From NCBI GenBank assembly GCA_002370555.1, contig AP014718.1, positions 2,914,001-2,978,000 of the forward strand: DNA of 64,000 nt, read 5' to 3'. Below the pieces are notes generated by a model, which did not search any database, was not told the DNA's origin, and worked only from the letters and a program-made list of their open reading frames with translations. The position numbers and the translations under genes were made by a program. This DNA is from Arthrobacter sp. Hiyo4. GTDB lineage: Bacteria > Actinomycetota > Actinomycetes > Actinomycetales > Micrococcaceae. Below, one piece after another: positions 17,386 through 27,126 of the stretch (position 1 is its first letter; every line of letters starts with the position of its first letter).

Positions 17386-18624
17386 ATGGATATTGTTCAC
17401 GAGCGGGCCGCCGGTTTGGATATTTCCAAACGCGACGCGAAGCTCTGTCTGCGGGTCCCGGGTCCACGCGCCGGGACGTACACCTCGACGGTGACCACCT
17501 GGGGTGCGACCACGGCGCAGATTCTTGAGCTGCGGGAGTTCCTGGAACGCGAGCATGTGACCACCGTGGTGATGGAAGCGACCAGCGATTACTGGAAGCC
17601 GTTCTTCTACGTGTTCGAAGAGACGCTGCCGGTGATGCTGGTCAACGCCAAGTCGGCCAGGAACATCCCGGGACGCAAAACAGACGTTTCCGACGCTGCC
17701 TGGCTCGCTCAACTCGGTGCGCACGGACTGCTGCGGGCCTCGTTCGTCCCGCCCGAACCGATCCGCGACCTGCGGGACCTCACCCGGGCGCGGGCAACCG
17801 CCACCCGTGACCGGGTCCGTGAAATCCAACGCCTGGAGAAGTTCCTGGAAGGATCCGGGATCAAACTCTCCTCGGTGGTCTCAGACCTGACCGGGGTCTC
17901 GTCCCGGGCGATGCTCGACGCCCTCATCCAGGGTGAACGCGACCCGGAAGTCCTCGCCGCGCTGGCCAAGGGAAGGCTGCGCTCCAAAATCCCCGCCCTC
18001 GTCGACGCACTCACCGGCAGGTTCAAACCCCACCACGCCTTCATGACCCGGCTGCATCTGGACCAGATCGATGCCCAGACCCGCATCATCGACTCACTCA
18101 CCGCACGGATCGAGGAGGCGATGGAACCCTTTCGTGACGCCAGGGAAGCCCTGGCCACCATCCCCGGAGTCTCTCTCAACGTCGCCGACGTCATCATCGC
18201 CGAAACCGGCGCGGACATGAGCGTCTTCGAAACACCCGGCCGGCTCGCGTCCTGGGCCGGCGTCTGTCCCGGCGCCAACGAATCAGCCGGACGGATCAAA
18301 TCCGCCCACATCCTGCCCGGCAACAAATACCTCAAAGCAGCCCTCGGCATAGCGGCCATGTCCGCCGCACGGACCAACGACACCTACCTGGCCGCCAAAT
18401 ACCAGCGCACCGCGGCCAGACGCGGCCGACCGAAGGCGCTCGTCGCCCTCGAACACAACATCCTGAACGCCGTCTGGCACATGCTCGCCAACGGCGAGTG
18501 CTATACAGACCCCGGCGCGGACCACTACACGCGGATCAACCCGATCAAGGCCAAAAACAACGCCATCAACAAACTCATCAGCCTCGGCTACGACGTCACC
18601 ATCACGCCCGCCACCGCAGCCTGA
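17386..18624 (+). CDS. IS110-family DEDD transposase/recombinase
   Basis: The product is 412 residues from ATG 17386, after AGGAGG. The N-terminal RuvC-like domain has GLDISKRDAKLCLRV (D), VVMEATSDYW (E) and KTDVSDAAWLAQLGAHGLLR (D, D). A coiled-coil middle follows (residues about 130-260). The C-terminal domain has LATIPGVSLNVADVI and GANESAGRIKSAHILPGNKY, the Tnp_20 region with the catalytic serine. The reading frame is intact, so the element may be active. Confidence 0.88.
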   Translation: MDIVHERAAGLDISKRDAKLCLRVPGPRAGTYTSTVTTWGATTAQILELREFLEREHVTTVVMEATSDYWKPFFYVFEETLPVMLVNAKSARNIPGRKTDVSDAAWLAQLGAHGLLRASFVPPEPIRDLRDLTRARATATRDRVREIQRLEKFLEGSGIKLSSVVSDLTGVSSRAMLDALIQGERDPEVLAALAKGRLRSKIPALVDALTGRFKPHHAFMTRLHLDQIDAQTRIIDSLTARIEEAMEPFRDAREALATIPGVSLNVADVIIAETGADMSVFETPGRLASWAGVCPGANESAGRIKSAHILPGNKYLKAALGIAAMSAARTNDTYLAAKYQRTAARRGRPKALVALEHNILNAVWHMLANGECYTDPGADHYTRINPIKAKNNAINKLISLGYDVTITPATAA

Positions 18625-18671
18625 CCCGCCATACTTTCGTGTTAGTTGGGGGAGGCGGGGCAGGGAAAGCC

Positions 18672-20080
18672 CTACCGGTACCCGTCCACGATCGACGCCG
18701 CGATTTCCTTGTACGCCCGCCGCGTCTCCGGCTTCAGCACGTCCAGGGTGACCAGGTCGCCGTCGGCCACGCCGCGGTCGTGCGGGACGGCGATCAGCTG
18801 GCGGCAGATCCCGGCGAGGTGTTCCTCGATGGCGTCCTTGTCCACGCGGGAGGAGACCTCGTCCTTATCCGTAATCACCACGATGGCGTTCCGGGCCAGG
18901 TCCTCGTACCCGTGGCTCGCCAGCCAGTGCAGGGTGCTGCGGGCACGCTTGGCCCCGCTCACCGCATACCCGGCGGCGATGATGATGTTGTCCGCCGACT
19001 GCAGGATCCCGCTCATCGCATTGTGCGTCACGCCGGTGCCGCAGTCGGTCAGGGCCACGGAGTAGTAGTTGGAGATGAGCTTGCGGATCCGCAGGTACTC
19101 AGCGGCCGTCAGCGAGTCGGAGACCTCCGGGTCCTGCTCCCCCGCGATCAGGTGCAGCCGGCCGGCGTGGTGCATGTACCGGGCCAGCGCGGTGAGCGAG
19201 TCAACGCCCTCGATGTTCGCCAGCAGGTCCGTGATGGTGCGCGGGCTGGCCTGCTGGTAGATGCCCTCGCCAAGGGCGCGCTCCACGAGGTCGCCGGAGT
19301 CCGGGTTGGCGTCGATGGCGCAGGGCGGGTCGCCGCGGAATTCGGCCAGCGTCAGGCCCACGCCCACCGTGGTGGAGGTCTTGCCGATGCCGCCCTTGAG
19401 GCTCAGCACCGCCGTGTTGTAGCTGCCCTGCAGCTGGCGGGAGATGCGGCGGCCCAGCTCGTCCTCATCGCGTTGCTTGGCGCTGGGGCCCATGTTCCAG
19501 GCCCCGCCCGTGAGCGAGTAGAGGGCGCCGCGGACGCCGCCCACCGGCCGGGGCTTCTGCTCCTTGACGAACAGGCCCGGGGAGCTGATGAAGTCGGGCA
19601 TGGGGCTGTCGGCGATGATGTCCGCGGTGGTGGGGCGGATGCGCCGGAACGCCGGCGCCGGTGCTTCCTCGGGAAGGTACGACGACGGCGGAGCGGCTTC
19701 ATCGCCGTCGTACGCCACTGCGGGGGTGCCAAAGTCCTGCTCGGCCGGCTGCCCGTCCTGCGGTGTTGCCTGCGGCAGCGCGGTCACCGGCGGCCTGGCG
19801 GGCCGGCGGGTGGGCGCCGGGACAGAGGTGATGGGGCAGAGGGTGCGGGACTGGCTTGGTCGGCGGCGGCCGCGGCCTCCGCCCAGGAACTGCGGCGCGG
19901 TACCGGGGTGCCGGCGTCGGGGGTGCTTGAAAGATCTGGCGTTACGGCTGGCATGGTTCCTGTCTGGGCATCCGAAAGCGCGCCGTCGGCGCGACGGAGG
20001 TCACGGCGTCGCCGGGGCGGTTGCGGTAGCCCTGCATCTTCTGCGATGGGGCGTGCGTTCTGATCCGCCGGATCGGTCAT
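18672..20080 (-). CDS. MinD/ParA-like ATPase of the ESX EspI type, one frameshift
   Basis: The first ~100 residues (start ATG 20080) are Pro/Ala/Arg-rich and disordered; the frame breaks near 19800-19860. The C-terminal 330 residues form a SIMIBI ATPase: deviant Walker A SLKGGIGKTSTTVGVG, CAIDANPDSGDL, VALTDCGTGVTHNAMSG and VVITDKDEVSSRVD. This combination resembles EspI-like proteins of type VII secretion loci, though no ESX genes are present. An IS110 element lies just past its 3' end. A 343-bp 3' copy lies at 35274-35616. Confidence 0.75.
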
Positions 20081-20173
20081 GTCTGTCTCCCCAGGACTTT
20101 CGGCACAAGGTTCTGCGGCACTTTACGGACTGATTCAATCTGTAAGTCTAGGCGCTGGGTCAGAATTGCGACG

Positions 20174-20293
20174 TCAGCCTCGGGTGAGCGCGGCGATCAC
20201 GACGGCGGCGGTGAGGACCAGAAGCACGGCCAGAATGGCGTACGCCTGCCATTTGGGACGGCCCTTATGCGGGTTGATATCGATGTAGGGCAT
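20174..20293 (-). CDS. Small membrane protein (39 aa)
   Basis: MPYIDINPHKGRPKWQAYAI is followed by one hydrophobic helix (LAVLLVLTAAVVIAAL) and RG. The internal ATG at 20293 is chosen because the upstream part overlaps another small gene in a different frame. Function unknown. Confidence 0.5.
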   Translation of the reverse strand: MPYIDINPHKGRPKWQAYAILAVLLVLTAAVVIAALTRG

Positions 20294-20295
20294 GG

Positions 20296-20433
20296 CTAGC
20301 TGCGTTTGCTCCTCGTGGCGGTCACTCGGACTGCGCATCGCTTCCGGCGCAGCACGTGGTACATCGCACAAAAGGGAATCAGCAGCGTGCCCAACAGTGC
20401 ACACAGCGCCAGGACATAGTCAATGAGCGCCAC
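20296..20433 (-). CDS. Small membrane protein (45 aa), start GTG
   Basis: A GTG at 20433 after GGAGACC opens a frame encoding VALIDYVLALCALLGTLLIP, then FCAMYHVLRRKR and a basic tail. It stops two bases before the next small membrane gene, so the two may form a pair. Evidence is limited to the ribosome site and the clear helix. Confidence 0.4.
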   Translation of the reverse strand: MALIDYVLALCALLGTLLIPFCAMYHVLRRKRCAVRVTATRSKRS

Positions 20434-20618
20434 AACGGTCTCCGAAACGTTAGCAGTGATCCCCCAAGCGATCAGAGGTCACGCTATCGGTCCGTCACGG
20501 GATTGACAAATAAAGTCAACGGCGCGGCGCGCTGGGCATGCTTCCGGTCACCAGATGGAACCCTCCAGCTGACACGCAGCGGTCCCTGGCTACAGAGCGC
20601 GGCCCGGTCCGTTCCGCT

Positions 20619-23007
20619 TCAGCGGCTGGGTTTCGCGGCGGTTTCCGGTACGTCGCCGGAGCGGAGCTCTTTGATGCGCTGCGTGGCGTGCTTTTCGGCG
20701 GCCGCAAGCTCTTGCGGCGGTACGGGGCGTGTGAAGAAATAGCCTTGGAGTGAGTCGCAGCCGAGGCGGACCAGGTGGCGGGCCTGCTCAGTGGTTTCGA
20801 CTCCCTCTGCGGTGATCTTGAGTCCGAGGTTGTGGGCCATGGCCGTCATGGAGTCCAGGATCGGCAGCTCCTCTTCTCCAGTGATTATGACGGAGACGAA
20901 GGATTGATCGATTTTGAGAATGTCCACCGGCAGATCCTGCAGGCGCCCGAGGGAAGAGTAGCCGGTGCCGAAGTCATCCAGTGCAACCTTGATACCCTGG
21001 CCGCGCAGCAGCCCCAGCTGGGCGCTGATATGCTGCACCGGATCCAGGAAGACGCTTTCGGTGACTTCCAGGATCAGCTGGTCGCCTCTTATTCCGAGGG
21101 CGGCCAGGGTATCCAGGACGGTCCGGGCGTAGCCGGGCGCGCGGAGCTGCACGGCCGAGACATTCACTGCCACACGGCGGTTCTGGTCTCCTGTCAGCCA
21201 GGACCGTAGCTGCGTGCAGGCCTGGGTCAGGACTTCCTGGCCGATCGCGTTGATCAACCCGGTGCTTTCCGCGGCCGGGATAAACTCCGAGGGCGAAATG
21301 ATCCTGTCCGGACGTTGCCAGCGGACCAGGGCTTCGATCTGGGTGACGGTGGCCTCCGGGGCGTTGACGACAGGCTGGTAGTGCACAGTGATCTCTCCGC
21401 GCTCCACCGCGGTGCGGAGGCCGGCTTCCAGATCGGTGCGGGCCAACAGCGCGGCCATCATGTCCGGGTGGAAGCGGACATAGCAGTTCTTTCCCGCCGC
21501 CTTGGCCGCGTACATGGCAATGTCGGCCCGCCGCAGCAGGTCGGTAGCGTGCAGCCGGGTGTCAGCACTGGTCAGACCCAGGCTGATGCTGGGGTGAATT
21601 TCACGGCCATACAATGCGAAGGGCGCATTCAACGCGCCCACAACACGGGCCGCCACCGCGTCGGGGTCCAGCGTGGACGTGAGGAGGATGACGAATTCGT
21701 CCCCGCCGAGCCGGGCCACGGTGTCAGCCGGGCCCACGCAGCGCCCAAGGCGCCGTCCGGCCTCGATGAGCATTTCATCCCCGGCTTGGTGGCCCAGGAC
21801 GTCATTGACTTCCTTGAAGTCATCCAGGTCCAACAACAGCACGTGGATGCGCGAACGGTCCCCGGCGTTCAAGGCTTGGTCAAGGCGGTCGCGGAACAAG
21901 GACCGGTTGGCCAATCCCGTGAGGTGGTCCTGAAAGGCAAGAAGTTTAAGCTCGTCGGCCTGCCGGGCAAGATCGGATATGGCAGTTCGGGCCTGGTCCT
22001 GGGCCTGCATGCGGGCGGTGATGTCCCGGAAGCTCCAGACCCGCCCGACGACGGCCTCGGCCACCCGCTGCGGCCGCGAATACCGCTCGAAGGTCCGGCC
22101 GTCACTGAAGTGGAGCAGGTCCAGGCTCTCAGCCGAAGGTTCGGCGTAGAGCTCCTGGACCTTCGCGAGAAAGGCGTCCGGGTCGGTGAGCTGGTCCAGG
22201 ACGAAGCCCATGACTTTCCCGTCATCGTGTGAGTCCAGGAGATCCGCCGGGATGCCCACATGGTCGCGAACCGTTCGTTTGCCCCGGCGATCCTCCCCTC
22301 TGCGGTCACGACCAGGATGCCGTCCGCCGTGGACTCCAGCGTCGCATTGACCAGCGAGAGCGCCTCGCGCAGGGCCGTGTCGCTGCGTTTGCGTTCTGTC
22401 ACGTCCCGGATCGACGCCACGACCCCCAAGCGCCCGGTACCGGTCAGCGGTGCAAGATTGACCTCCATGGGGAATTCGGTGCCGTCGCGGCGCAGGCCGA
22501 AAAGATCCCGATCCGTACCGAGCTGCCGCATCCGCGGATCCGTGGCGAACGCTTCTCTGATGCCTTCGTTGTGTCCCTGGAACCGGCCCGGAATGATTAT
22601 CCCGTAGTGCTGGCCCAGCAGCCGCTCCCTCTGGTGTCCGAACAGGGTTTCGGCCGCGGCATTGAGGTAGGTGATGGCCCTTCCTGGCCGATGATCAGCA
22701 GGGCATCCGGGGCGTATTCCGCCACATCGGGCCCGGACGCAACTTTCAGGTCCGCAATCGGGGCCACGGAGGTTCCGTCCTTGGCCGTAATTCCCGCCGG
22801 GGAGCCGGCATCCTCGGCGCCACGCCGTGGACCGAGATCGGTGAACAGGGCTGTAGCGGCGCATTCACGCGCGTCGCGGATCGCGGCCACCGCCGCGGGC
22901 CTGTCCGTGAAGCCCCGCGATACTGCGATGACGGTTCCATCAGGCGCCGACAACCGGAATCTGTACCGTGATTCCACATCCAAAAAAAGCTCGAACATCC
23001 CGGCCAT
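20619..23007 (-). CDS. DUF1508-PAS-PAS-GGDEF-EAL cyclic-di-GMP enzyme, two frameshifts
   Basis: From ATG 23007 (GGGGGA before it) the protein starts MAGMFELFLDVESRYRFRLS, a DUF1508 (YegP-type) domain. Two PAS domains follow (AITYLNAAAETLFGHQRE and ILVVTAEGRIAGANERF). The GGDEF domain has RLGGDEFVILL, and the EAL domain has QIEALVRWQ, VTESVFL, ALDDFGTGYSSLG, ILKIDQSFV and ITAEGVET. All metal-binding residues of an active phosphodiesterase are present. GPAD replaces the RxxD inhibitory site before GGDEF. Frameshifts near 22687 (after IIGQEG) and 22253 (MWG) each fit one missing base. Total is about 797 residues. It likely tunes c-di-GMP. Confidence 0.85.
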
Positions 23008-23216
23008 ATACATCCCCCGTCGGGACTCCCGTCCTTGTGTACGCCGTTCCGGCGGCCGCCGGAGGACAACGTGCTCCATTCGCGCGAGGACCGGCACCCC
23101 GGATCCTTGGAACTGCCGGTGTTCTCCCCGAATGCTCACCCGTGCATCATGAAGCATTCTGTCGATGCGGGCAAGCGACTCAGCCAAGAGCCGGACGTAA
23201 TTTCTGCATCAGCCGC

Positions 23217-23348
23217 TCATCGGTTGAGCGCGAGCACCACCACTGCTGCCAGGGCGGCCAGCACAACGTAGGAAACCGTCTGAAGTCGGCGACGGCGCAG
23301 CTCACTCCGTGTGCCGCGCGCGTACTGTGGACCCCCATACCTACCCAT
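23217..23348 (-). CDS. Small membrane protein (43 aa)
   Basis: MGRYGGPQYARGTRSELRRR is followed by RLQTVSYVVLAALAAVVVLA, a basic N-terminus and one membrane helix. It lies upstream of the GGDEF-EAL gene on the same strand. No family recognised. Confidence 0.45.
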   Translation of the reverse strand: MGRYGGPQYARGTRSELRRRRLQTVSYVVLAALAAVVVLALNR

Positions 23349-23420
23349 GCCGCATGGGTTATGGACACAGGCTCAAGGTTGGAATCCCGCGGGTCTGCCG
23401 ATCTCACCACAAAGGACTTA

Positions 23421-23522
23421 ATGCACGACGACGGGACGGTCGCCGAGGTGCGTCCCGCCGGTCCTGCGGACCTTGAGGCGATCGCCACGATCGAGCAAAA
23501 CAGCGGCGCGGTCCTGGCCTGA
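23421..23522 (+). pseudogene. GNAT acetyltransferase, N-terminal fragment
   Basis: AAAGGA precedes ATG 23421. The product MHDDGTVAEVRPAGPADLEA, then IATIEQNSGAVLA resembles the first strand and helix of GNAT acetyltransferases (VRPA...D...I..IE). It stops after 33 residues, so the fold is absent. Confidence 0.45.
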
Positions 23523-23577
23523 TCGTGATGGCCATCCGGATGTCGGAACCGTCCAAGCCGTAGCCGGACGGAAGCCC

Positions 23578-23898
23578 TCAGGCCTTCAGGACAACAACAG
23601 GCTCGTAGTGCTCCACGGTCGGGAACGGCGAGTAGAAATGGTGCAGGAGCGCCCGCCATTCCTGGTACTCCGCGGATCCACGGAAACCCTCGGTATGGTC
23701 CTCCAACCGCGCCCACTCCACCAGCAGCAGGTACGTGGATGAATTCTCAATGCAGCGGGATAGCGTGAGGCCCTGGAATCCCGGCATTGAGCCAATGATC
23801 GACTTCGCCTTGTTGAAAGCAGTCTCGAATTCCTCCTCCATGCCGGGCCGGACGGAGAGCAGTGCATGTTCGGTGATCACCCAACAATCATGGCTCAT
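23578..23898 (-). CDS. Antibiotic-biosynthesis-monooxygenase (ABM) domain protein
   Basis: The 106-residue product (start ATG 23898) is a ferredoxin-like ABM protein: ITEHALLSVRPGMEEEFETA, SMPGFQGLTLSRCIENSSTY, LLLVEWARLEDHTEGFRGSA, and HHFYSPFPTVEHYEPV. Such proteins are small heme-degrading or quinol oxygenases. The activity is not assigned. It overlaps the start of the divergent next gene by nine bases. Confidence 0.75.
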   Translation of the reverse strand: MSHDCWVITEHALLSVRPGMEEEFETAFNKAKSIIGSMPGFQGLTLSRCIENSSTYLLLVEWARLEDHTEGFRGSAEYQEWRALLHHFYSPFPTVEHYEPVVVLKA

Positions 23899-24411
23899 CT
23901 TCGGCGTCCGCCCCACCGGCTCAAGACTGAACTGGGAGTCACCAACACTCGAATTGTCTCGAAACGGGCCAACAGCCTGTTGGGCGTGATCCCCTTGGGA
24001 TACGCGGAAGAAACCTTCCCGCTGGCAAACACCGCTGGTGTCGGTGTGGAGATCAAGTTCTCCTTGGGCCGGGCCATCTTCGGCTTCATCCTGCTCATTG
24101 TTGGGCTCTCCAACCTCAATGCGTTCTTCGGCTGGCTGGCCCTGCTGCTTGCCATTTCCCTCATCCTGAACGCAATGAGCGCCGTGATGAAGATCAAGAA
24201 CAACGGCGGTGGGGAAACCAGGCTTCAGGTTCCGATTCTGGAGAAAGCCAAGCTTGAGCAGTTCCGCAACGAAGTCAACACTCGGCTCTTCGCCGATCAG
24301 CAGGGGCTCCGCCACCAGGAGACCATGGGCATGCACAGCATGAACCTCCTGAACCAGCAGGCCCAGATCAACCTGCAGGAGCAACTGAACCGTAACCTGA
24401 CGGACAAGTAG
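23890..24411 (+). CDS. Membrane-anchored hypothetical protein, start uncertain
   Basis: The C-terminal 150 residues are coherent: VSKRANSLLGVIPLGYAEET then FPLANTAGVGVEIKF (PH-like strands), two hydrophobic segments (AIFGFILLIVGLSNL, WLALLLAISLILNAM), and a helical Gln-rich tail ending RNLTDK. The 5' end overlaps the divergent ABM start; the first ~25 residues may be wrong or cut by a frameshift. A strong terminator follows. Confidence 0.6.
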   Translation: MAHLRRPPHRLKTELGVTNTRIVSKRANSLLGVIPLGYAEETFPLANTAGVGVEIKFSLGRAIFGFILLIVGLSNLNAFFGWLALLLAISLILNAMSAVMKIKNNGGGETRLQVPILEKAKLEQFRNEVNTRLFADQQGLRHQETMGMHSMNLLNQQAQINLQEQLNRNLTDK

Positions 24412-24435
24412 CCTTTCTGCAGAGCGATCTGCAAG

Positions 24436-24472
24436 GGGCGCGGACGGCTGGCCGTCCGCGCCCTATTTTTTT
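24436..24472 (+). terminator. Rho-independent terminator
   Basis: GGGCGCGGACGGC (24436-24448) pairs perfectly with GCCGTCCGCGCCC (24451-24463), followed by TATTTTTTT. It ends the transcript from 23890 and can also block the convergent MBL gene in part. Confidence 0.9.
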
Positions 24473-24482
24473 GGATCAAAAC

Positions 24483-25297
24483 CTAGTGCAGCGGCCGCGT
24501 CTCCTGCAGGCGCTTGATGAACCAGCGTGACTGCTCCGGGCCGTAGGGCAGCACCGGGATGGCCTTGGTGGCGTCGGTGGGGTTTCGCGGATGGACTGCT
24601 GGGCCTGGCGCACCGCGGTGGTCATGGTGTTGGCCATGGTCTTGACGAACTGGTCGCTGCAGGGCTGGCCGTGGCCGGGATCAGGAACTCGTAGCGGTGG
24701 CGCAGCGCGGAGATGTGGCGCAGGGAGTCGGCCCATTCCTCCGGGTAGGAGTCTTCGAAGGACGGGTGCGCGCCCTGCTCCACGAGGTCGCCCACAAAGA
24801 GGGTGGTGGGGGTGCCCACCAGGAGGTCGCCGTCGGTGTGGCCGCGGCCCAGGTAGAAAAGGGTCACGGTGATCCCGCCGAGGTCCACCAGCACGGGCTG
24901 GTCCTTGACGATGGCGTTGGGCACCACCAGTTCCACGTTCTCGCCCTCGCCTGTGGACATCTCCGGCTCCAGCGTTCCCACGAACCGGCGCTGCAGGTCC
25001 CCATGGTCGTCGATCTCCCGGGCGCAGTTTTCGTGGGCCCAGAACTCGGTGGCGCCGTCGGACGCGAAGACAGCGTTGCCGAAGAAGTGGTCGTAGTGCG
25101 CGTGCGTGTTGACCACCACCAGGGGCAAAGAGGTCTTCTCACGTACCGCATCCAGGATCTCGCGCCCCTGCCGCGGCCCGCAGCCGGCATCCACCACCAT
25201 GGCCCGCTCGGAGCCCACAATCAGGCCGGTGTTCAGCAGTGATCCTTCGGTGACCAGCACGTAGTTGTCCGCGCCGACGTCGAGCCATTCTGACATT
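24483..25297 (-). CDS. Metallo-beta-lactamase-fold hydrolase, two frameshifts
   Basis: From ATG 25297 (GGAG before it), the product starts MSEWLDVGADNYVLVTEGSL. It carries the zinc motif NTHAHYDHFFGN, LGRGHTDGDLLV and FVGDLVEQGAHPSF. The C-terminus (IPGHGQPCSDQFVKTMANTM, then AIPVLPYGPEQSRW) is reached through two single-base losses, near 24675 (one G missing in the Pro-Gly codons) and near 24585. It probably hydrolyses a thioester or lactone; substrate unknown. Total is about 272 residues. Confidence 0.78.
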
Positions 25298-25462
25298 GTT
25301 TCTCCGTACCTCCGGAAAGCGACTGCGTTCTTCTTGGCCCCGATTCTACCCGCGGGCCCTTGGAGTTTCCGGGATGCGGGACACGGTCCGGGCCGCATGT
25401 GGAGATCCACATTCCTGGCCGGGATTTCGCCTTAAATCCATCGAACTGCGTAGCATCTCGCT

Positions 25463-25603
25463 ATGCAGACTAAACAACACGCGTGCTTCTGTGATCTCTG
25501 CGGCAGGATCACGAACCACGTGACCCACTATGTAAAGGCCGACGGCGGTGGCCAGCTGATCGCGACGGTGCGGTGCGCTGAGCACGCAGAGGAAGCCGTC
25601 TGA
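25463..25603 (+). CDS. Small putative zinc-binding protein (46 aa)
   Basis: MQTKQHACFCDLCGRITNHV then THYVKADGGGQLIATVRCAE, ending HAEEAV. Four Cys and several His (CFCDLCG...H...C..H) suggest a zinc ribbon. A decayed relative is at 47188-47289, where NHVTRY and LIAAVRCSEYA are kept, supporting that this is a real gene. Function unknown. Confidence 0.6.
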   Translation: MQTKQHACFCDLCGRITNHVTHYVKADGGGQLIATVRCAEHAEEAV

Positions 25604-25713
25604 CGGTGAGGGGTGAGCCTGCCATTAAGGCGCGGGAAAGTCACCAGCGGCGAGAGGGAACGGTTGGGTTCGAGACGCTACTCGAAAGGTACTCGAAAGT
25701 CTGAAGCGTCGTA

Positions 25714-26967
25714 TTACCGGCTCGCCGCCCAAGAAGCTCGCGGATCGCGCTGGCTGTTTCCGGACCACAAAACCAGACCTTGCTCTTGCAGTGCTCGCAA
25801 CTGACGGAGGGTGGTAGGTCGTGATTGCTGGAGCGCGTCCGCGATTTCTCCAGTACCAAGCCCTTGCTCCGCTTGCTCTAAGAACTGGAGAGTCTCAAGG
25901 GACCTCTTCGGCAAGCGGGCAACTACTTCGCTTGGGATCCGCGCAACAGCTCTCAATATGAGCTCCACTGATTCGCTGCGCTGGCGGTACTGCGGCTCTG
26001 CAAGCCCAGCGGCCGCCATCTCTGCAAAGATGCGACGGATTCCAAAATCTGCGAACCCGAGACGCTCATCCAGGCCCTTCCATGCCTGTTGGACAAGGTC
26101 CCGGTCCTCCGGGTGTGTCAGCTCAAGCATCAGGTTCCGGGAGGCCTCCTGCCCCGCCACCAGGCCGAAGATCCGGGCAAACTCCTCCGGATGCCAGGCA
26201 TCGCCCGTGACCAGTGTGTGCTCCATACTCCCGACGTGGGCCATCTCCTGAGCTGCCAGGAGCTTCTCGCGTTCACCCGCGGCTGCCGCCCGGAGCCGCT
26301 GAATCTCGGTAATGTCACGGGCGATGGCCGACGCGCCCACCTGGTCGCCGTCCGGACCGTAAACCGGAGATACGGTCAGCTCTACGTCAATCACCGATCC
26401 GTTTTTGCACCCCCAACGCGCCTCCACACCAGTGACGAATCTTCCGCTCCCAATGCTGGCTCTGACCTCGGCGTCGAAGCCTGCTCCCTCACGGGTGGTC
26501 AGCAGCCGATAGTTCTGGCCCACAGCTTCCCGGGGGCTCCAGCCGAACATCCTGGCCGCCCCCGCGTTCCAGCTGGTAATCGTCCCTGACATGTCGGCAC
26601 TGATGATTGCGTCGCCGGAGGATTCCACCATCGCCGAGAACCTGCGCAGGATGGCGTCACTGTGCTTTCTGTCCGTGATGTCGTTCGAAATCGCCACAAC
26701 AACCACCGGCACCGTGTGCCGTCCCCGGATGGGACTGACCGTGGCATGAACTGGAAACTCCTTTCCGGCCCGGTGGCGCGTCCAAAGCTCCCCGGCCCAG
26801 TCCCCGTCGCTGGCGAGCGTTCGTTTTATTTCGCGGCCGGCACTCTCCCGGTGGGCGTCGTCACCGCCGATGATGCCCAGCTCCGAGATCCTCCTACCCA
26901 AAACTTCAGCGGAACTGAGCCCGTACAGCCGCTCGAAAGCCCTGTTCCAGTACGTGACCTGCCAGGG
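25714..26967 (-). pseudogene. Multi-PAS sensor fragment joined in frame to an AlbA/Schlafen-type ATPase tail
   Basis: An in-frame stop at 26968-26970 and no start codon before the first PAS motif (VTYWNRAFERLYGLSSAEVL) show that the 5' end is lost. Three PAS domains follow: SAEVLGRRISELGI, AIISADMSGTITSWNAGAAR and AAGEREKLLAAQEMAHVGSM. Near residue DERLGFADF the sequence changes to FGIRRIFAEMAAAGLAEPQY and a winged-helix tail (TGEIADALQQSRPTTLRQLR), typical of the C-terminus of AlbA_2/RecG-like ATP-binding proteins. The kinase or output domain of the PAS protein is absent. Confidence 0.6.
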
Positions 26968-27126
26968 CTATCTGCTGGGCCGGCCAACCGTCAAACCAGA
27001 AGAGTGGAGACTCTGGGGCCCGACGGCGGACGAGTCCTGGTCCAGCCAATCACCGGGAAAGCCATCGTGGCGCGAATAACCCTGACAGTTGCGGGATTAC
27101 CGCCGCCCATCGGACATACTGGTCAG

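Larger units (their letters stand above)
17101..18650 (+). mobile_element. IS110-family insertion sequence (ends approximate)
   Basis: A single DEDD transposase gene with about 285 bp of non-coding sequence before it and a short 3' tail is the IS110 layout. There are no terminal inverted repeats, as expected. The left end is placed at the edge of the hairpin and the right end just after GTGTTAGTTGGGGG; both are estimates. GTGTTAG also occurs at 17303-17309, inside the left non-coding end, and may be related to the core. Confidence 0.65.

Noticed and set aside
18498..20063. 521-codon plus-strand frame over the EspI-like gene
   Set aside because: Antisense shadow; the minus strand carries Walker motifs.
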